NCBI GenBank assembly: GCA_019359235.1
Contig: JAHHHT010000015.1
Location: forward strand, 144,097 to 208,096
Direction of reading: 5' to 3'
DNA length: 64,000 nucleotides
Source of the DNA: Oscillatoria princeps RMCB-10
GTDB lineage: Bacteria; Cyanobacteriota; Cyanobacteriia; Cyanobacteriales; Oscillatoriaceae
The notes below the pieces were generated by a model. The model worked only from the letters and a program-made list of their open reading frames with translations, was not told the DNA's origin and did not search any database. The stretch's first letter is position 1. Each line of letters starts with the position of its first letter. The position numbers and the translations under genes are program-made. Positions 54,801 through 64,000 of the stretch are shown piece by piece.

Positions 54801-57800
54801 CATCGGGGAAGAAGACGGCAATATCAACTTCTACCGCAACGACAGCGGCACCTTCACGGAAGTCACCGGCAGCGACAACCCCTTAGACGGGGTGAGTGTG
54901 GGTTCCTACAGCACCCCCACCTTTGCAGACATTGACGGCGACGGGGATTTAGACGCTTTCATCGGGGAAGAAGACGGCAATATCAACTTCTACCGCAACG
55001 ACAGCGGCACCTTCACGGAAGTCACCGGCAGCGACAACCCCTTAGACGCGGTGAGTGTGGGTTCCTACAGCACCCCCACCTTTGCCGACATAGACGGCGA
55101 CGGGGATTTAGACGCTTTCATTGGGGAAGAAGACGGCAATATCAACTTCTACCGCAACGACAGCGGCACGTTCACGGAAGTCAACGGCAGCGTCAACCCC
55201 TTGGACAGCGTGTCAGGGGACTTGACGGATCTCATCTTTGCAGACATCGACAGCGATGGGGATAATGACGCTGTACGGACCTGGTTCAATGTCACAGATT
55301 TCTACGAGTACGACAGCGGCACTTTCACCCAAGTCACCGGCACCGAGAACCCCTTCAACGGGGTGTCGGTGGAGTCCGCCCCCGAACCTATATTTGCGGA
55401 CATAGACGCGGATGGGGATACTGACGCCGTATTTGGGGAATATGACGGCACTATCAACATCTGGCGCAATAACAGCGGCACCTTCACCTCAGTCACCGGC
55501 AGCGACAACCCGTTTGCCGGTGTGAAGATGGACTATGCCAGCTTCCTCTCCTTTGAAGACATCGACGGAGATGGGGATAGTGACGCCATCATTGCGGAAA
55601 ACGACGGCACTGTCCAGCTTTACAGCAACTCAAGCGGCACTTTCACCCAAGTCACGGCTGCAGACGACCTGTTGAACCGCAAGAGTTTGGGGTTTTTCCT
55701 CACCTCCCCCTCCTTTGCGGATATTGAGGGTGATGGGGACTTGGACGCTTTCATTGGCACAAAGAAAGGCGTCAAATTCTTCCGCAATGACAGCGGCACC
55801 TTGACGGAAGTCACCGGTGCCGGCAATCCTTTTGACAGCATCCCGACTTTGATCCCCCCCTCCTTTGTGGACATTGACAGCGACGGGGATTTGGACGCCT
55901 TCCTGTCGGTATCTAACACTGTCGCCTTCTTCCGCAATGACAGCGGCACCTTCGCTTTAGTCACCGACAGCAGCAACCCCGTTGCCGGTGTGTCTGGTTC
56001 CACCGCCCCCACCTTTGCGGATTTTGACAATGACGGGGACTTGGATGCCTTCATTGGGATAAAGGGCAGTACCTTCGTCTACACCAATGACGCCGGCACG
56101 TTCACTCCCTTTCAACCCGTTGGCCCGCAGGGCACCTTGTTTGCAGACATCGACGGGGATGGGGATTTAGATGCCTTGGTTCCGGACAGCAAAACGGGGA
56201 ATTACCGGCTGTACGAGAATTCCATTACCGCCAGCGTCACCGCCGGCACCCCCGCCTCGGAAGCGGGAGATACCCCAGTTGCGGGGACATTCACCATCAC
56301 CCTCAGCGACCCGGCACCGGATGACGGGATTACGGTAAACTACACGGTGGGCGGGACTGCCACATCGGGCGCAGACTACACTGCTGCTTTCCTCGGAAGC
56401 GTCTCGTTTGCCTCAGGGGAAACCAGCAAGACGATTGTGGTGACGCCGGTCCTGGACACTCTTACTGACGCCAACGAGACGGTTACCGTTACCCTGCAGG
56501 AAGGGACGGGTTTTGAGCTGAAGGCCAAAGTTGCCACTCTGGGGATATTAGACCAGACTCCCAAAACCTTCACGGAAATCACCGGCACCGACAACCCCTT
56601 GGACGGCGCGAGTGTGGGTTCCTACAGCATCCCCACCTTTGCCGACATTGACTCAGATGGGGATTTAGACGCTTTCATTGGGGCACCAGACGGCACTGTC
56701 AGGTTTTACCGCAACGACAGCGGCACTTTCACGGAATTCACCGGCAGCGACAACCCCTTGGACGGCGCGAGTGTGGGTTCCTACAGCGCCCCCACCTTCG
56801 CAGACATTGACTCAGATGGGGATTTAGACGCTTTCATTGGGGCACCAGACGGCACTGTCTACTTCTACCGCAATGACAGCGGCACCTTCACGGAAGTCAC
56901 CGGCAGCGACAACCCCTTGGACGGCGCGAGTGTGGGTTCCAACAGCGCCCCCACCTTTGCAGACATTGAGGGCGACGGGGATTTAGACGCTTTCATCGGG
57001 GCAAATGACGGCACTGTCTACTTCTACCGCAACGACAGCGGCCTCTTCACGGAAGTCACCGGCAGCGACAACCCCTTTGACGAGGTGAGTGTGGGTTCCA
57101 ACAGCGCCCCCACCTTTGCCGACATTGACGCCGATGGGGATTTAGACACTTTCGTTGGGCAAAAACAGGGCACTATCAGCTTCTACCGCAATGAGGGCGG
57201 CACCTTCACGGAAGTCACCGGCAGCGACAACCCCTTTGACGGGGTGAGTCTGGGTTCCTCCAGCACCCCCACCTTTGCCGACATTGACGGTGACGGGGAT
57301 TTAGACGCTGTTATTGGGGCAAGTGACGGCACTGTCAGGTTCTACGAGAATGCCATCACCGCCAGCGTCACTGCCGGCACCGCACCAGCAGAAGGCGGCG
57401 CAGATGGCACCTTCACCATCACCCTCAGCCAACCGGCACTCGATAGCGGCCTGACGGTAAGCTATACCGTAGGAGGCACTGCAACTGGGGTTGACGATTA
57501 CGACACCCTGTCGGGCACTGTCACCTTTGCGCCAGGGGAAAGCAGCAAGACGATTACTGTCGCTGCTGTGGATGATGCCATCGATGATGATGGCGAGACA
57601 GTAACTGTCACCCTTACGGATGGGGCGGATTACAACCTGGGCGGTTCTGCCGAGGACACTCTGACCATCGCCGACAACGACACTGTAGGTGTCACTGTCA
57701 CTCCCACCACCCTAACCACTGCGGAAGGCGGTACTGGCACCTTCAGCGTGGTGCTCGCGTCCGAACCCACGGCTGATGTCACTGTTGATTTAGTCAGTTC

Positions 57801-60800
57801 CGACACCCTGGAAGGAACCCTCTCCGTTTCAACCCTGACCTTTACCGCAGCGAACTGGAATACGGCCCAAGAAGTCACGGTAACGGCAGCGGATGACAGT
57901 GTTGACGATGGGGATGCCTCGTACACGATATCCACAAGCCTCAGCAGCAGCGACACCCTTTACGCGGCAATTGACCCAGATGACGTGTCGGTGACGAACA
58001 CCGATGACGATGTTGCCGGCATTACCGTCACTCCCACCACCCTAACCACTGCGGAAGGCGGTACTGGCACCTTCAGCGTGGTGCTCACGTCCGAACCCAC
58101 TGCTGATGTCACTGTTGATTTAGTCAGTTCCGACACCCTGGAAGGAACCCTCTCCGTTTCCACCCTTACCTTTACCGCCGCTAACTGGAATGTGGCCCAA
58201 GAAGTCACGGTAACGGCAGCGGATGACAGTGTTGACGATGGGGATGCCTCGTACACGATCTCCACAACTGTCAGCAGCAGCGACACCCTTTACGCGGCAA
58301 TTGACCCAGATGACGTGTCGGTGACGAACACCGATGACGATGTTGCCGGCATTACCGTCACTCCCACCACCCTGACCACTGCGGAAGGCGGTACTGGCAC
58401 CTTCAGCGTGGTGCTCGCGTCCGAACCCACTGCTGATGTCACTGTTGATTTAGTCAGTTCCGACACCCTGGAAGGAACCCTCTCCGTTTCAACCCTGACC
58501 TTTACCGCCGCTAACTGGAATGTGGCCCAAGAAGTCACGGTAACGGCAGCGGATGACAGTGTTGACGATGGGGATGCCTCGTACACGATATCCACAAGCC
58601 TCAGCAGCAGCGACACCCTTTACGCGGCGATTGACCCGGATGACGTGGCGGTGACAAACACCGATGACGATGTTGCCGGCATTACCGTCACTCCCACAAC
58701 CGGGTTAACCACCACGGAAGCGGGCGGGACTGCGACGTTCAGTGTGGCCCTCAATTCTCAACCCACCGCTGATGTCACGGTAAACTTGGTCAGTTCCGAC
58801 ACTCTGGAAGGGACGGTTTCCGTTTCCACCCTCACCTTCACCGCCGCTAACTGGAATGTGGCCCAAGAAGTCACGGTGGCGGGTGTTGATGACAGTGTTG
58901 ACGATGGGGATGTCTCCTACACGATATCCACAACCGCCAGCAGCAGCGATACCCTTTACGCGGCAATTGACCCAGATGACGTGTCGGTGACGAACACGGA
59001 TGATGGGGACACTGCCGGTGTTACCGTCACTCCCACAACCGGGTTAACCACCACGGAAGCGGGAGGGACTGCGACGTTCAGTGTGGCCCTCAATTCTCAA
59101 CCGACCGCTGATGTCACGGTAAACTTGGTCAGTTCCGACACTCTGGAAGGGACGGTTTCCGTTTCCACCCTCACCTTCACCGCCGCTAACTGGAATGTGG
59201 CCCAAGAAGTCACGGTGGCGGGTGTTGATGACAGTGTTGACGATGGGGATGTCTCCTACACGATATCCACAACCGCCAGCAGCAGCGATACCCTTTACGC
59301 GGCGATCAATCCAGATGACGTGGCGGTGACGAATACCGATGATGGGGACACTGCCGGCATTACCGTCACTCCCACAACCGGGTTAACCACCACGGAAGCG
59401 GGAGGGACTGCGACGTTCAGTGTGGCCCTCAATTCTCAACCCACCGCTGATGTCACGGTAAACTTAGTCAGTTCCGACACCCTGGAAGGAACCCTCTCCG
59501 TTTCAACCCTGACCTTTACCGCCGCCAACTGGAATGTGGCCCAAGAAGTCACGGTAACGGGCGCGGATGACAGTGTTGTCGATGGGGATGCCTCGTACAC
59601 GATCTCCACAACCGTCAGCAGCAGCGACACCCTTTACGCGGCAATTGACCCGGATGACGTGGCGGTGACGAACACCGATGACGATGTTGCCGGTGTCACT
59701 GTCACTCCCACCACCCTGACCACTGCGGAAGGCGGTACTGGCACCTTCAGCGTGGTGCTCGCGTCCGAACCCACGGCTGATGTCACTGTTGATTTAGTCA
59801 GTTCCGACACCCTGGAAGGAACCCTCTCCGTTTCCACCCTCACCTTCACCGCCGCTAACTGGAATGTGGCCCAAGAAGTCACGGTAACGGCAGCGGATGA
59901 CAGTGTTGACGATGGGGATGCCTCGTACACTATCCAAACGGCTGTCAGCAGCAGCGATACCCTTTACGCGGCGATTGACCCAGATGACGTGTCGGTGACG
60001 AACACCGATGACGATGTTGCCGGCATTACCGTCACTCCCACCACCCTAACCACTGCGGAAGGCGGTACTGGCACCTTCAGCGTGGTGCTCGCGTCCGAAC
60101 CCACTGCTGATGTCACTGTTGATTTAGTCAGTTCCGACACCCTGGAAGGAACCCTCTCCGTTTCCACCCTGACCTTTACCGCCGCTAACTGGAATGTGGC
60201 CCAAGAAGTCACGGTAACGGCAGCGGATGACAGTGTTGACGATGGGGATGCCTCGTACACGATATCCACAAGCCTCAGCAGCAGCGACACCCTTTACGCG
60301 GCAATTGACCCAGATGACGTGTCGGTGACGAACACCGATGACGATGTTGCCGGCATTACCGTCACTCCCACAACCGGGTTAACCACCACGGAAGCGGGAG
60401 GGACTGCGACGTTCAGTGTGGCCCTCAATTCTCAACCCACCGCTGATGTCACGGTAAACTTGGTCAGTTCCGACACTCTGGAAGGGACGGTTTCCGTTTC
60501 AACCCTTACCTTTACTTCCGCGAACTGGAATACGGCGCAAACCGTGACGGTAACGGGTGTTGATGACAGTGTTGACGATGGGGATGTCTCGTACACGATA
60601 TCCACAACCGCCAGCAGCAGCGATACCCTTTACGCGGCGATCAATCCAGATGACGTGGCGGTGACGAATACCGATGATGGGGACACTGCCGGCATTACCG
60701 TCACTCCCACAACCGGGTTAACCACCACGGAAGCGGGAGGGACTGCGACGTTCAGTGTGGCCCTCAATTCTCAACCCACCGCTGATGTCACGGTAAACTT

Positions 60801-63800
60801 AGTCAGTTCCGACACCCTGGAAGGGACGGTTTCCGTTTCCACCCTCACATTCACTGCAGCGAACTGGAATACGGCGCAAACCGTGACGGTAACGGGTGTT
60901 GATGACAGTGTTGACGATGGGGATGTCTCGTACACGATATCCACAACCGCCAGCAGCAGCGATACCCTTTACGCGGCGATCAATCCAGATGACGTGGCGG
61001 TGACGAATACCGATGATGGGGACACTGCCGGCATTACCGTCACTCCCACAACCGGGTTAACCACCACGGAAGCGGGAGGGACTGCGACGTTCAGTGTGGC
61101 CCTCAATTCTCAACCCACCGCTGATGTCACGGTAAACTTGGTCAGTTCCGACACTCTGGAAGGGACGGTTTCCGTTCCCACCCTCACCTTCACCGCCGCT
61201 AACTGGAATGTGGCCCAAGAAGTCACGGTGGCGGGTGTTGATGACAGTGTTGACGATGGGGATGTCTCCTACACTATCCAAACGGCTGTCAGCAGCAGCG
61301 ACACCCTTTACGCGGCAATTGACCCGGATGACGTGTCGGTGACGAACACCGATGACGATGTTGCCGGCATTACCGTCACTCCCACCTCCGGGTTAACCAC
61401 CACGGAAGCGGGCGGGACTGCGACGTTTAGTGTGGCCCTCAATTCTCAACCCACCGCTGATGTCACGGTAAACTTGGTCAGTTCCGACACCCTGGAAGGG
61501 ACGGTTTCCGTTTCAACCCTTACCTTTACTTCCGCGAACTGGAATACGGCGCAAACCGTGACGGTGACGGGTGTTGATGACAGTGTTAGCGAGGGGGATG
61601 GTTCGTACACTATCCAAACGGCTGTCAGCAGCAGCGACACCCTTTACGCGGCGATTGACCCGGATGACGTGTCGGTGACGAACACCGATGACGATGAAGC
61701 CGGCATTACCGTCACCCCCACCACCCTGACCACCACGGAAGCGGGCGGGACTGGCACTTTCAGCGTCGTGCTCAATACCCAACCGACGGCGGATGTCACG
61801 GTTAACCTGATTTCCAGCAATCCCACCGAAGGAACTTTATCCACTTCTACCCTTACCTTTAACGCCACCAACTGGAATACGGCGCAAACCGTGACGGTGA
61901 CGGGTGTCGATGACGGCGTTATCGATGGGGATGCCTCGTACACGATAGCCACAACCGCCAGCAGCAACGATATTCTGTATGCTGCTACCGACCCGGATGA
62001 CGTGTCGGTGACGAATACGGATGACGATGAAGCAGGCATTACCGTCACGCCTACAACCCTCAGCCTAGCTGAAGGAGGGGCAAACGGCAGCTATGACATT
62101 GTACTGACATCCGCCCCACAGGGCCCGGTCACAGTCAGCTTTGACACCGGCAGTCAAATTAATCCGATTGCGGCCATCACCTTCGACAGCACCAACTGGA
62201 ATGTCGCCCAAACTGTCACCGCCACCGCAACCGATGACGCGGCGATCGAAGGTGCCCACACCGGCACGATAGCCCTCACGGTAACGAGTGCCGATGCGAA
62301 TTATAACGGCTTGACAATTGACTCAGTTAGTGCGTCGATTGCCGACAACGACACCGCCAACACGCCACCGACTTTGGCCAATGCGATTGCTGACCAAACG
62401 ACACCAGAAGACAGTCTTTTCAGCTTCGCAATTCCTGCCAATACCTTTGACGATTCTCTTGGCGACACTCTCACTTACAGTATCGCCCCAACTTCCGGCA
62501 GTTCTCTGCCCGACTGGTTGAGTTTCGACCCTGCGACTGGCACCTTCAGTGGCACCCCGACAAACAGTGATGTTGGCCTCACCAGCATCAACGTGACCGC
62601 CACGGACAGTGCCGGTGGGTTTGTCAGCGATAGCTTTGACCTGGAAGTCACCAACGTCAACGATGCGCCAACGGTTGCCAATCCGATTGCCGATGCCAGC
62701 GCCACCGCCGGCACAGCTTTCAGCTTCACCATTCTTGCCAACACGTTCGCAGATATTGACATCGGAGACAGTTTAAGCTATAATGCAGCGTCGCTGCCCG
62801 ACTGGTTGAGCTTCGATGCCGCCACCGGCACCTTCTCTGGCACCCCCGCCAATGGGGATGTCGGCGATATCAGTATTCAGGTGACGGCGACGGATATTGC
62901 CGGTGCCTTCGTTACCAATATTTTTGACCTGACAGTCACTCCGACGCCGGAACCGACTCCAACGCCGGAACCGACTCCAACGCCGGAACCGACTCCAACG
63001 CCGGAACCGACTCCAACGCCGGAACCGACTCCAACGCCGGAACCGACTCCAACGCCGGAACCAACTCCAACGCCGGAACCAACTCCAACGCCGGAACCAA
63101 CTCCGACGCCGGAACCGACTCCGACGCCGGAACCAACTCCGACGCCGGAACCGACTCCGACGCCAACTCCGACGCCGGAACCGACTCCGACGCCGAATCC
63201 GACTCCGACGCCGAATCCGACTCCGACGCCGGAACCGACTCCGACGCCGAATCCGACTCCGACGCCAACTCCGACGCCGGAACCGACTCCGACGCCGAAT
63301 CCGACTCCGACGCCGAATCCGACTCCGACGCCGGAACCGACTCCAACGCCAACTCCGACGCCGGAACCGACTCCGACGCCGGAACCGACTCCGACGCCGA
63401 ATCCGACTCCAACGCCGAATCCGACTCCGACGCCGGAACCGACTCCAACGCCGGAACCAACTCCAACGCCAACTCCGACGCCGGAACCGACTCCGACGCC
63501 GAATCCGACTCCGACGCCGGAACCGACTCCAACGCCGGAACCGACTCCAACGCCGGAACCGACTCCAACGCCGGAACCGACTCCAACGCCGGAACCAACT
63601 CCAACGCCAACTCCGACGCCGGAACCGACTCCGACGCCGGAACCGACTCCGACGCCGAATCCGACTCCGACGCCGGAACCGACTCCAACGCCGGAACCAA
63701 CTCCAACGCCGGAACCAACTCCGACGCCAACTCCGACGCCGAATCCGACTCCGACGCCGAATCCGACTCCGACGCCGAATCCGACTCCGACAGCAACCCC

Positions 63801-64000
63801 CGGCAGCGATACCCTCACCGGCACACCGGGCAATGACACGCTTGACGGGCTCGAGGAAAATGACTCCATCGCTGGTGGCGATGGTGCCGACAGCCTCAGC
63901 GGTGGCGATGGCGCAGACAGTCTCAGCGGGGATGCCGGTGACGACAACCTCAGCGGTGGCGATGGTGCCGACAGCCTCAGCGGTGGCGATGGCGCAGACA
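51802..64000 (+). CDS. Giant FG-GAP/Calx-beta/RTX surface or secreted protein (3'-truncated by window)
   Basis: The frame is open from the ATG at 51802 (GGAG nine bases upstream) to the window end, at least 4066 codons. In order: 10 FG-GAP/VCBS-like repeats with Ca-binding [13 protein letters not shown] loops (51802-53390); a Calx-beta module (53400-53730); 16 more repeats (53737-56225); Calx-beta (56227-56560); 5 repeats (56565-57350); Calx-beta (57358-57680); 14 tandem ~110-residue repeats (57691-62335); two cadherin-like/He_PIG domains ending [18 protein letters not shown] (62350-62935); about 285 residues of [12 protein letters not shown] (62938-63795); then RTX nonapeptides (GGDGADSLS) to the end. 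The RTX repeats suggest type I secretion; no N-terminal signal is seen. A likely Ca-dependent adhesin or matrix protein. Confidence 0.92.
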   Translation, partial: MANFQEFTGTYNPLNGVDVRFASAPTFADAEGDGDLDAFIGQKDGTLAFFENNSGTLTEVTGTGNPFYGVNVGQNSIPSFGDIDGDGDFDAFIRNDNSVIRFFSNTTGTFTEVTGTGNFFNSVSLSEKSAPSFVDIDGDSDRDIFIGEDEGYIYFFRNDGGTFTQVATTDHPLDGADVGSNSAPVLIDIDGDGDQDAFIGNSNGTVNFYRNDSGIFTQLYGTGNPLGGVDVGYNSTPTFADIDGDGDKDAFIGNSNGTVSVYRNNSGTFTQLGGTDNPFNGVDVGYNSAPTFADIDGDGDSDAFIGASDGTVRFYRNDTGTFTQVTGTGNPFDGVVDVGYDSTLTFADVDGDTDLDAFIGNDDGNISFFRNESGVFTQVTGSDNPFDGVNVGSNSNPTFADIDGDLDLDAFIGQDDGHITFLRNDSGTFAKVTTAGKPLAGVDVGDESAPTFADVDGDGDLDAFITNDDGIVNFYRNDGGLFAEVTGTGNPLDGLIVTQGSVPAFADTDGDGDLEAFIGNQKGNVQFFDRAIKASIAAGTPPSEAGDTAVPGNFVITLSEAAPAGGITVSYTVAGTATAGTDYTALSATVTIAAGETSATIDVTPILDSVHDPNETVTVTLNEGAGFQLGARTASLNIADQLPNTFTTELTGTDNPFAGLNASARPSFTDYDGDGDLDAFIADVKTQSVSFWENDGGTFTEVTGTGNPFDSMLGGLFTSFGLADNNTDGDLDAFVGTKKGAVNFYSNSSGTFTQVTDTGNPFAGVSYDGEWLILTDIDSDGDLDALAEDSINFYRNDSGTFTPVTGTGTDNPLGVLDVVNFGDPVFADIDDDGDLDAVIYRSWPSVANKVFRNDSGTFTEITGTVSPFNGVDVGSYSAPTFADIDGDGDLDAFIGEEDGNINFYRNDGGTFTEVTGTGNPFNGVDVGSDNSSLAFADIDGDGDLDAFIGEEDGNINFYRNDSGTFTEVTGSDNPLDGVSVGSYSTPTFADIDGDGDLDAFIGEEDGNINFYRNDSGTFTEVTGSDNPLDGVSVGSYSTPTFADIDGDGDLDAFIGEEDGNINFYRNDSGTFTEVTGSDNPLDAVSVGSYSTPTFADIDGDGDLDAFIGEEDGNINFYRNDSGTFTEVNGSVNPLDSVSGDLTDLIFADIDSDGDNDAVRTWFNVTDFYEYDSGTFTQVTGTENPFNGVSVESAPEPIFADIDADGDTDAVFGEYDGTINIWRNNSGTFTSVTGSDNPFAGVKMDYASFLSFEDIDGDGDSDAIIAENDGTVQLYSNSSGTFTQVTAADDLLNRKSLGFFLTSPSFADIEGDGDLDAFIGTKKGVKFFRNDSGTLTEVTGAGNPFDSIPTLIPPSFVDIDSDGDLDAFLSVSNTVAFFRNDSGTFALVTDSSNPVAGVSGSTAPTFADFDNDGDLDAFIGIKGSTFVYTNDAGTFTPFQPVGPQGTLFADIDGDGDLDALVPDSKTGNYRLYENSITASVTAGTPASEAGDTPVAGTFTITLSDPAPDDGITVNYTVGGTATSGADYTAAFLGSVSFASGETSKTIVVTPVLDTLTDANETVTVTLQEGTGFELKAKVATLGILDQTPKTFTEITGTDNPLDGASVGSYSIPTFADIDSDGDLDAFIGAPDGTVRFYRNDSGTFTEFTGSDNPLDGASVGSYSAPTFADIDSDGDLDAFIGAPDGTVYFYRNDSGTFTEVTGSDNPLDGASVGSNSAPTFADIEGDGDLDAFIGANDGTVYFYRNDSGLFTEVTGSDNPFDEVSVGSNSAPTFADIDADGDLDTFVGQKQGTISFYRNEGGTFTEVTGSDNPFDGVSLGSSSTPTFADIDGDGDLDAVIGASDGTVRFYENAITASVTAGTAPAEGGADGTFTITLSQPALDSGLTVSYTVGGTATGVDDYDTLSGTVTFAPGESSKTITVAAVDDAIDDDGETVTVTLTDGADYNLGGSAEDTLTIADNDTVGVTVTPTTLTTAEGGTGTFSVVLASEPTADVTVDLVSSDTLEGTLSVSTLTFTAANWNTAQEVTVTAADDSVDDGDASYTISTSLSSSDTLYAAIDPDDVSVTNTDDDVAGITVTPTTLTTAEGGTGTFSVVLTSEPTADVTVDLVSSDTLEGTLSVSTLTFTAANWNVAQEVTVTAADDSVDDGDASYTISTTVSSSDTLYAAIDPDDVSVTNTDDDVAGITVTPTTLTTAEGGTGTFSVVLASEPTADVTVDLVSSDTLEGTLSVSTLTFTAANWNVAQEVTVTAADDSVDDGDASYTISTSLSSSDTLYAAIDPDDVAVTNTDDDVAGITVTPTTGLTTTEAGGTATFSVALNSQPTADVTVNLVSSDTLEGTVSVSTLTFTAANWNVAQEVTVAGVDDSVDDGDVSYTISTTASSSDTLYAAIDPDDVSVTNTDDGDTAGVTVTPTTGLTTTEAGGTATFSVALNSQPTADVTVNLVSSDTLEGTVSVSTLTFTAANWNVAQEVTVAGVDDSVDDGDVSYTISTTASSSDTLYAAINPDDVAVTNTDDGDTAGITVTPTTGLTTTEAGGTATFSVALNSQPTADVTVNLVSSDTLEGTLSVSTLTFTAANWNVAQEVTVTGADDSVVDGDASYTISTTVSSSDTLYAAIDPDDVAVTNTDDDVAGVTVTPTTLTTAEGGTGTFSVVLASEPTADVTVDLVSSDTLEGTLSVSTLTFTAANWNVAQEVTVTAADDSVDDGDASYTIQTAVSSSDTLYAAIDPDDVSVTNTDDDVAGITVTPTTLTTAEGGTGTFSVVLASEPTADVTVDLVSSDTLEGTLSVSTLTFTAANWNVAQEVTVTAADDSVDDGDASYTISTSLSSSDTLYAAIDPDDVSVTNTDDDVAGITVTPTTGLTTTEAGGTATFSVALNSQPTADVTVNLVSSDTLEGTVSVSTLTFTSANWNTAQTVTVTGVDDSVDDGDVSYTISTTASSSDTLYAAINPDDVAVTNTDDGDTAGITVTPTTGLTTTEAGGTATFSVALNSQPTADVTVNLVSSDTLEGTVSVSTLTFTAANWNTAQTVTVTGVDDSVDDGDVSYTISTTASSSDTLYAAINPDDVAVTNTDDGDTAGITVTPTTGLTTTEAGGTATFSVALNSQPTADVTVNLVSSDTLEGTVSVPTLTFTAANWNVAQEVTVAGVDDSVDDGDVSYTIQTAVSSSDTLYAAIDPDDVSVTNTDDDVAGITVTPTSGLTTTEAGGTATFSVALNSQPTADVTVNLVSSDTLEGTVSVSTLTFTSANWNTAQTVTVTGVDDSVSEGDGSYTIQTAVSSSDTLYAAIDPDDVSVTNTDDDEAGITVTPTTLTTTEAGGTGTFSVVLNTQPTADVTVNLISSNPTEGTLSTSTLTFNATNWNTAQTVTVTGVDDGVIDGDASYTIATTASSNDILYAATDPDDVSVTNTDDDEAGITVTPTTLSLAEGGANGSYDIVLTSAPQGPVTVSFDTGSQINPIAAITFDSTNWNVAQTVTATATDDAAIEGAHTGTIALTVTSADANYNGLTIDSVSASIADNDTANTPPTLANAIADQTTPEDSLFSFAIPANTFDDSLGDTLTYSIAPTSGSSLPDWLSFDPATGTFSGTPTNSDVGLTSINVTATDSAGGFVSDSFDLEVTNVNDAPTVANPIADASATAGTAFSFTILANTFADIDIGDSLSYNAASLPDWLSFDAATGTFSGTPANGDVGDISIQVTATDIAGAFVTNIFDLTVTPTPEPTPTPEPTPTPEPTPTPEPTPTPEPTPTPEPTPTPEPTPTPEPTPTPEPTPTPEPTPTPEPTPTPEPTPTPTPTPEPTPTPNPTPTPNPTPTPEPTPTPNPTPTPTPTPEPTPTPNPTPTPNPTPTPEPTPTPTPTPEPTPTPEPTPTPNPTPTPNPTPTPEPTPTPEPTPTPTPTPEPTPTPNPTPTPEPTPTPEPTPTPEPTPTPEPTPTPEPTPTPTPTPEPTPTPEPTPTPNPTPTPEPTPTPEPTPTPEPTPTPTPTPNPTPTPNPTPTPNPTPTATPGSDTLTGTPGNDTLDGLEENDSIAGGDGADSLSGGDGADSLSGDAGDDNLSGGDGADSLSGGDGAD
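54719..55036 (+). repeat. Exact 159-bp tandem duplication in the FG-GAP region
   Basis: Units 54719-54877 and 54878-55036 appear identical except for at most a base or so, and neighbouring units (54401-54718) are very similar. Each unit encodes one 53-residue repeat, so copy number changes keep the frame. Confidence 0.75.
57691..62335 (+). repeat. Fourteen tandem ~330-bp repeats ([10 protein letters not shown]...[11 protein letters not shown])
   Basis: Units begin near 57691, 58021, 58351, 58681, 59020, 59358, 59695, 60025, 60358, 60697, 61036, 61369, 61705 and 62038. Two subtypes are mixed: [23 protein letters not shown] and [25 protein letters not shown]. The last unit is diverged. Each has an ANWNxAQxVTVT core and a DDGD Ca-like loop. 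Confidence 0.85.
62938..63795 (+). repeat. Thr-Pro-rich stalk repeat, 18-bp period
   Basis: Tandem actccgacgccggaaccg-type units encode TPTPEP, with TPTPNP and short TPTP variants. Synonymous blocks (cca versus ccg) occur in runs, indicating local duplication. The opposite strand reads as [11 protein letters not shown], which is a shadow. Confidence 0.9.

Noticed and set aside
57630..61782. Repeated minus-strand frames of about 64-108 codons ([14 protein letters not shown]...)
   Set aside because: Antisense shadows of the 330-bp coding repeats, broken at every unit and without ribosome sites.
57691..62335. Regular direct repeats resembling an array
   Set aside because: Units are 330 bp, coding and without unique spacers, so this is not a CRISPR array.
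62877..63947. Minus-strand frames encoding GVGVGSGVG or ESVPASESV repeats over several hundred codons
   Set aside because: They are shadows of the Thr-Pro stalk repeat of the + strand giant gene; the 18-bp period leaves all frames open.
1..64000. tRNA, rRNA, prophage and antiviral defence genes
   Set aside because: Looked for in all intergenic regions and gene products; none could be supported.

Overview
The window is a GC-moderate (roughly mid-50s % by eye) chromosomal segment of a cyanobacterium, most likely a filamentous, large-genome type. The evidence is HIP1-type GCGATCGC octamers, a Ycf23/DUF561 gene, very large multi-PAS and Ser/Thr-kinase/AAA/histidine-kinase hybrids, a TIGR03032 protein, a DUF3352 protein, and many short palindromic repeats typical of cyanobacterial intergenic DNA (AGAAACCCGGTTTCT, GGGCGAAGCAT, GTAGGGTGCGTT and CCCCAATCCCC-like families). 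I cannot assign a genus. I saw no rRNA, tRNA, CRISPR array or intact transposase.

Layout. (1) 1-14321 is an exopolysaccharide or surface-glycan cluster, all on the + strand and mostly overlapping: a truncated GT2, a UDP-galactopyranose-mutase-like FAD enzyme, a Gfo/Idh oxidoreductase, a GT4, two tandem alkaline-phosphatase-superfamily proteins that appear to lack their catalytic residues, a Wzx-like flippase, a second Gfo/Idh, two more GT2s, and a GT-C-like membrane protein. (2) 14845-20904 holds a TPR protein and a Ski2-like DEAD/DECH helicase, separated by a repeat-rich gap. (3) 21312-26786 is a 1824-residue sensor kinase with an ethylene-receptor-like membrane domain and nine PAS domains. 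(4) 26787-33722 is a region of small genes (zinc-ribbon, transglutaminase, helical-repeat, secreted and SH3 proteins) with many repeats, an IS200/IS605-like right end, a MITE-like element and a decayed gene copy. (5) 33723-39233 is a Ser/Thr kinase-AAA-GAF-histidine kinase whose output module is close to that of the first kinase. (6) 39439-46223 carries Ycf23, an M1 aminopeptidase with HEAT repeats, a DUF3352 protein and a methyltransferase. (7) 46293-64000 carries a TPR-OGT (GT41) protein, a TIGR03032-GNAT-GNAT fusion, and the first 4066 codons of a giant secreted/adhesin-like protein (FG-GAP/VCBS repeats, Calx-beta modules, 14 tandem ~110-residue repeats, two cadherin-like domains, a Thr-Pro stalk and RTX repeats) that runs off the window.

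How they work together. The first cluster plausibly builds and exports a surface glycan: GTs assemble it, FAD and Gfo/Idh enzymes make unusual sugars, and the flippase moves it across the membrane. The last block may pair a Ca-binding, Thr-Pro-rich exported protein with a neighbouring OGT; this is inference from proximity only. The most striking signals are the tandem pseudo-phosphatase pair, the repeated in-frame invasion of coding sequences by intergenic repeat families (kinase, aminopeptidase, TIGR03032 fusion, OGT stop codon), the orphan IS605-like end abutting a start codon, and a leader with a 9-codon mini-ORF and competing stems ahead of a GT2.
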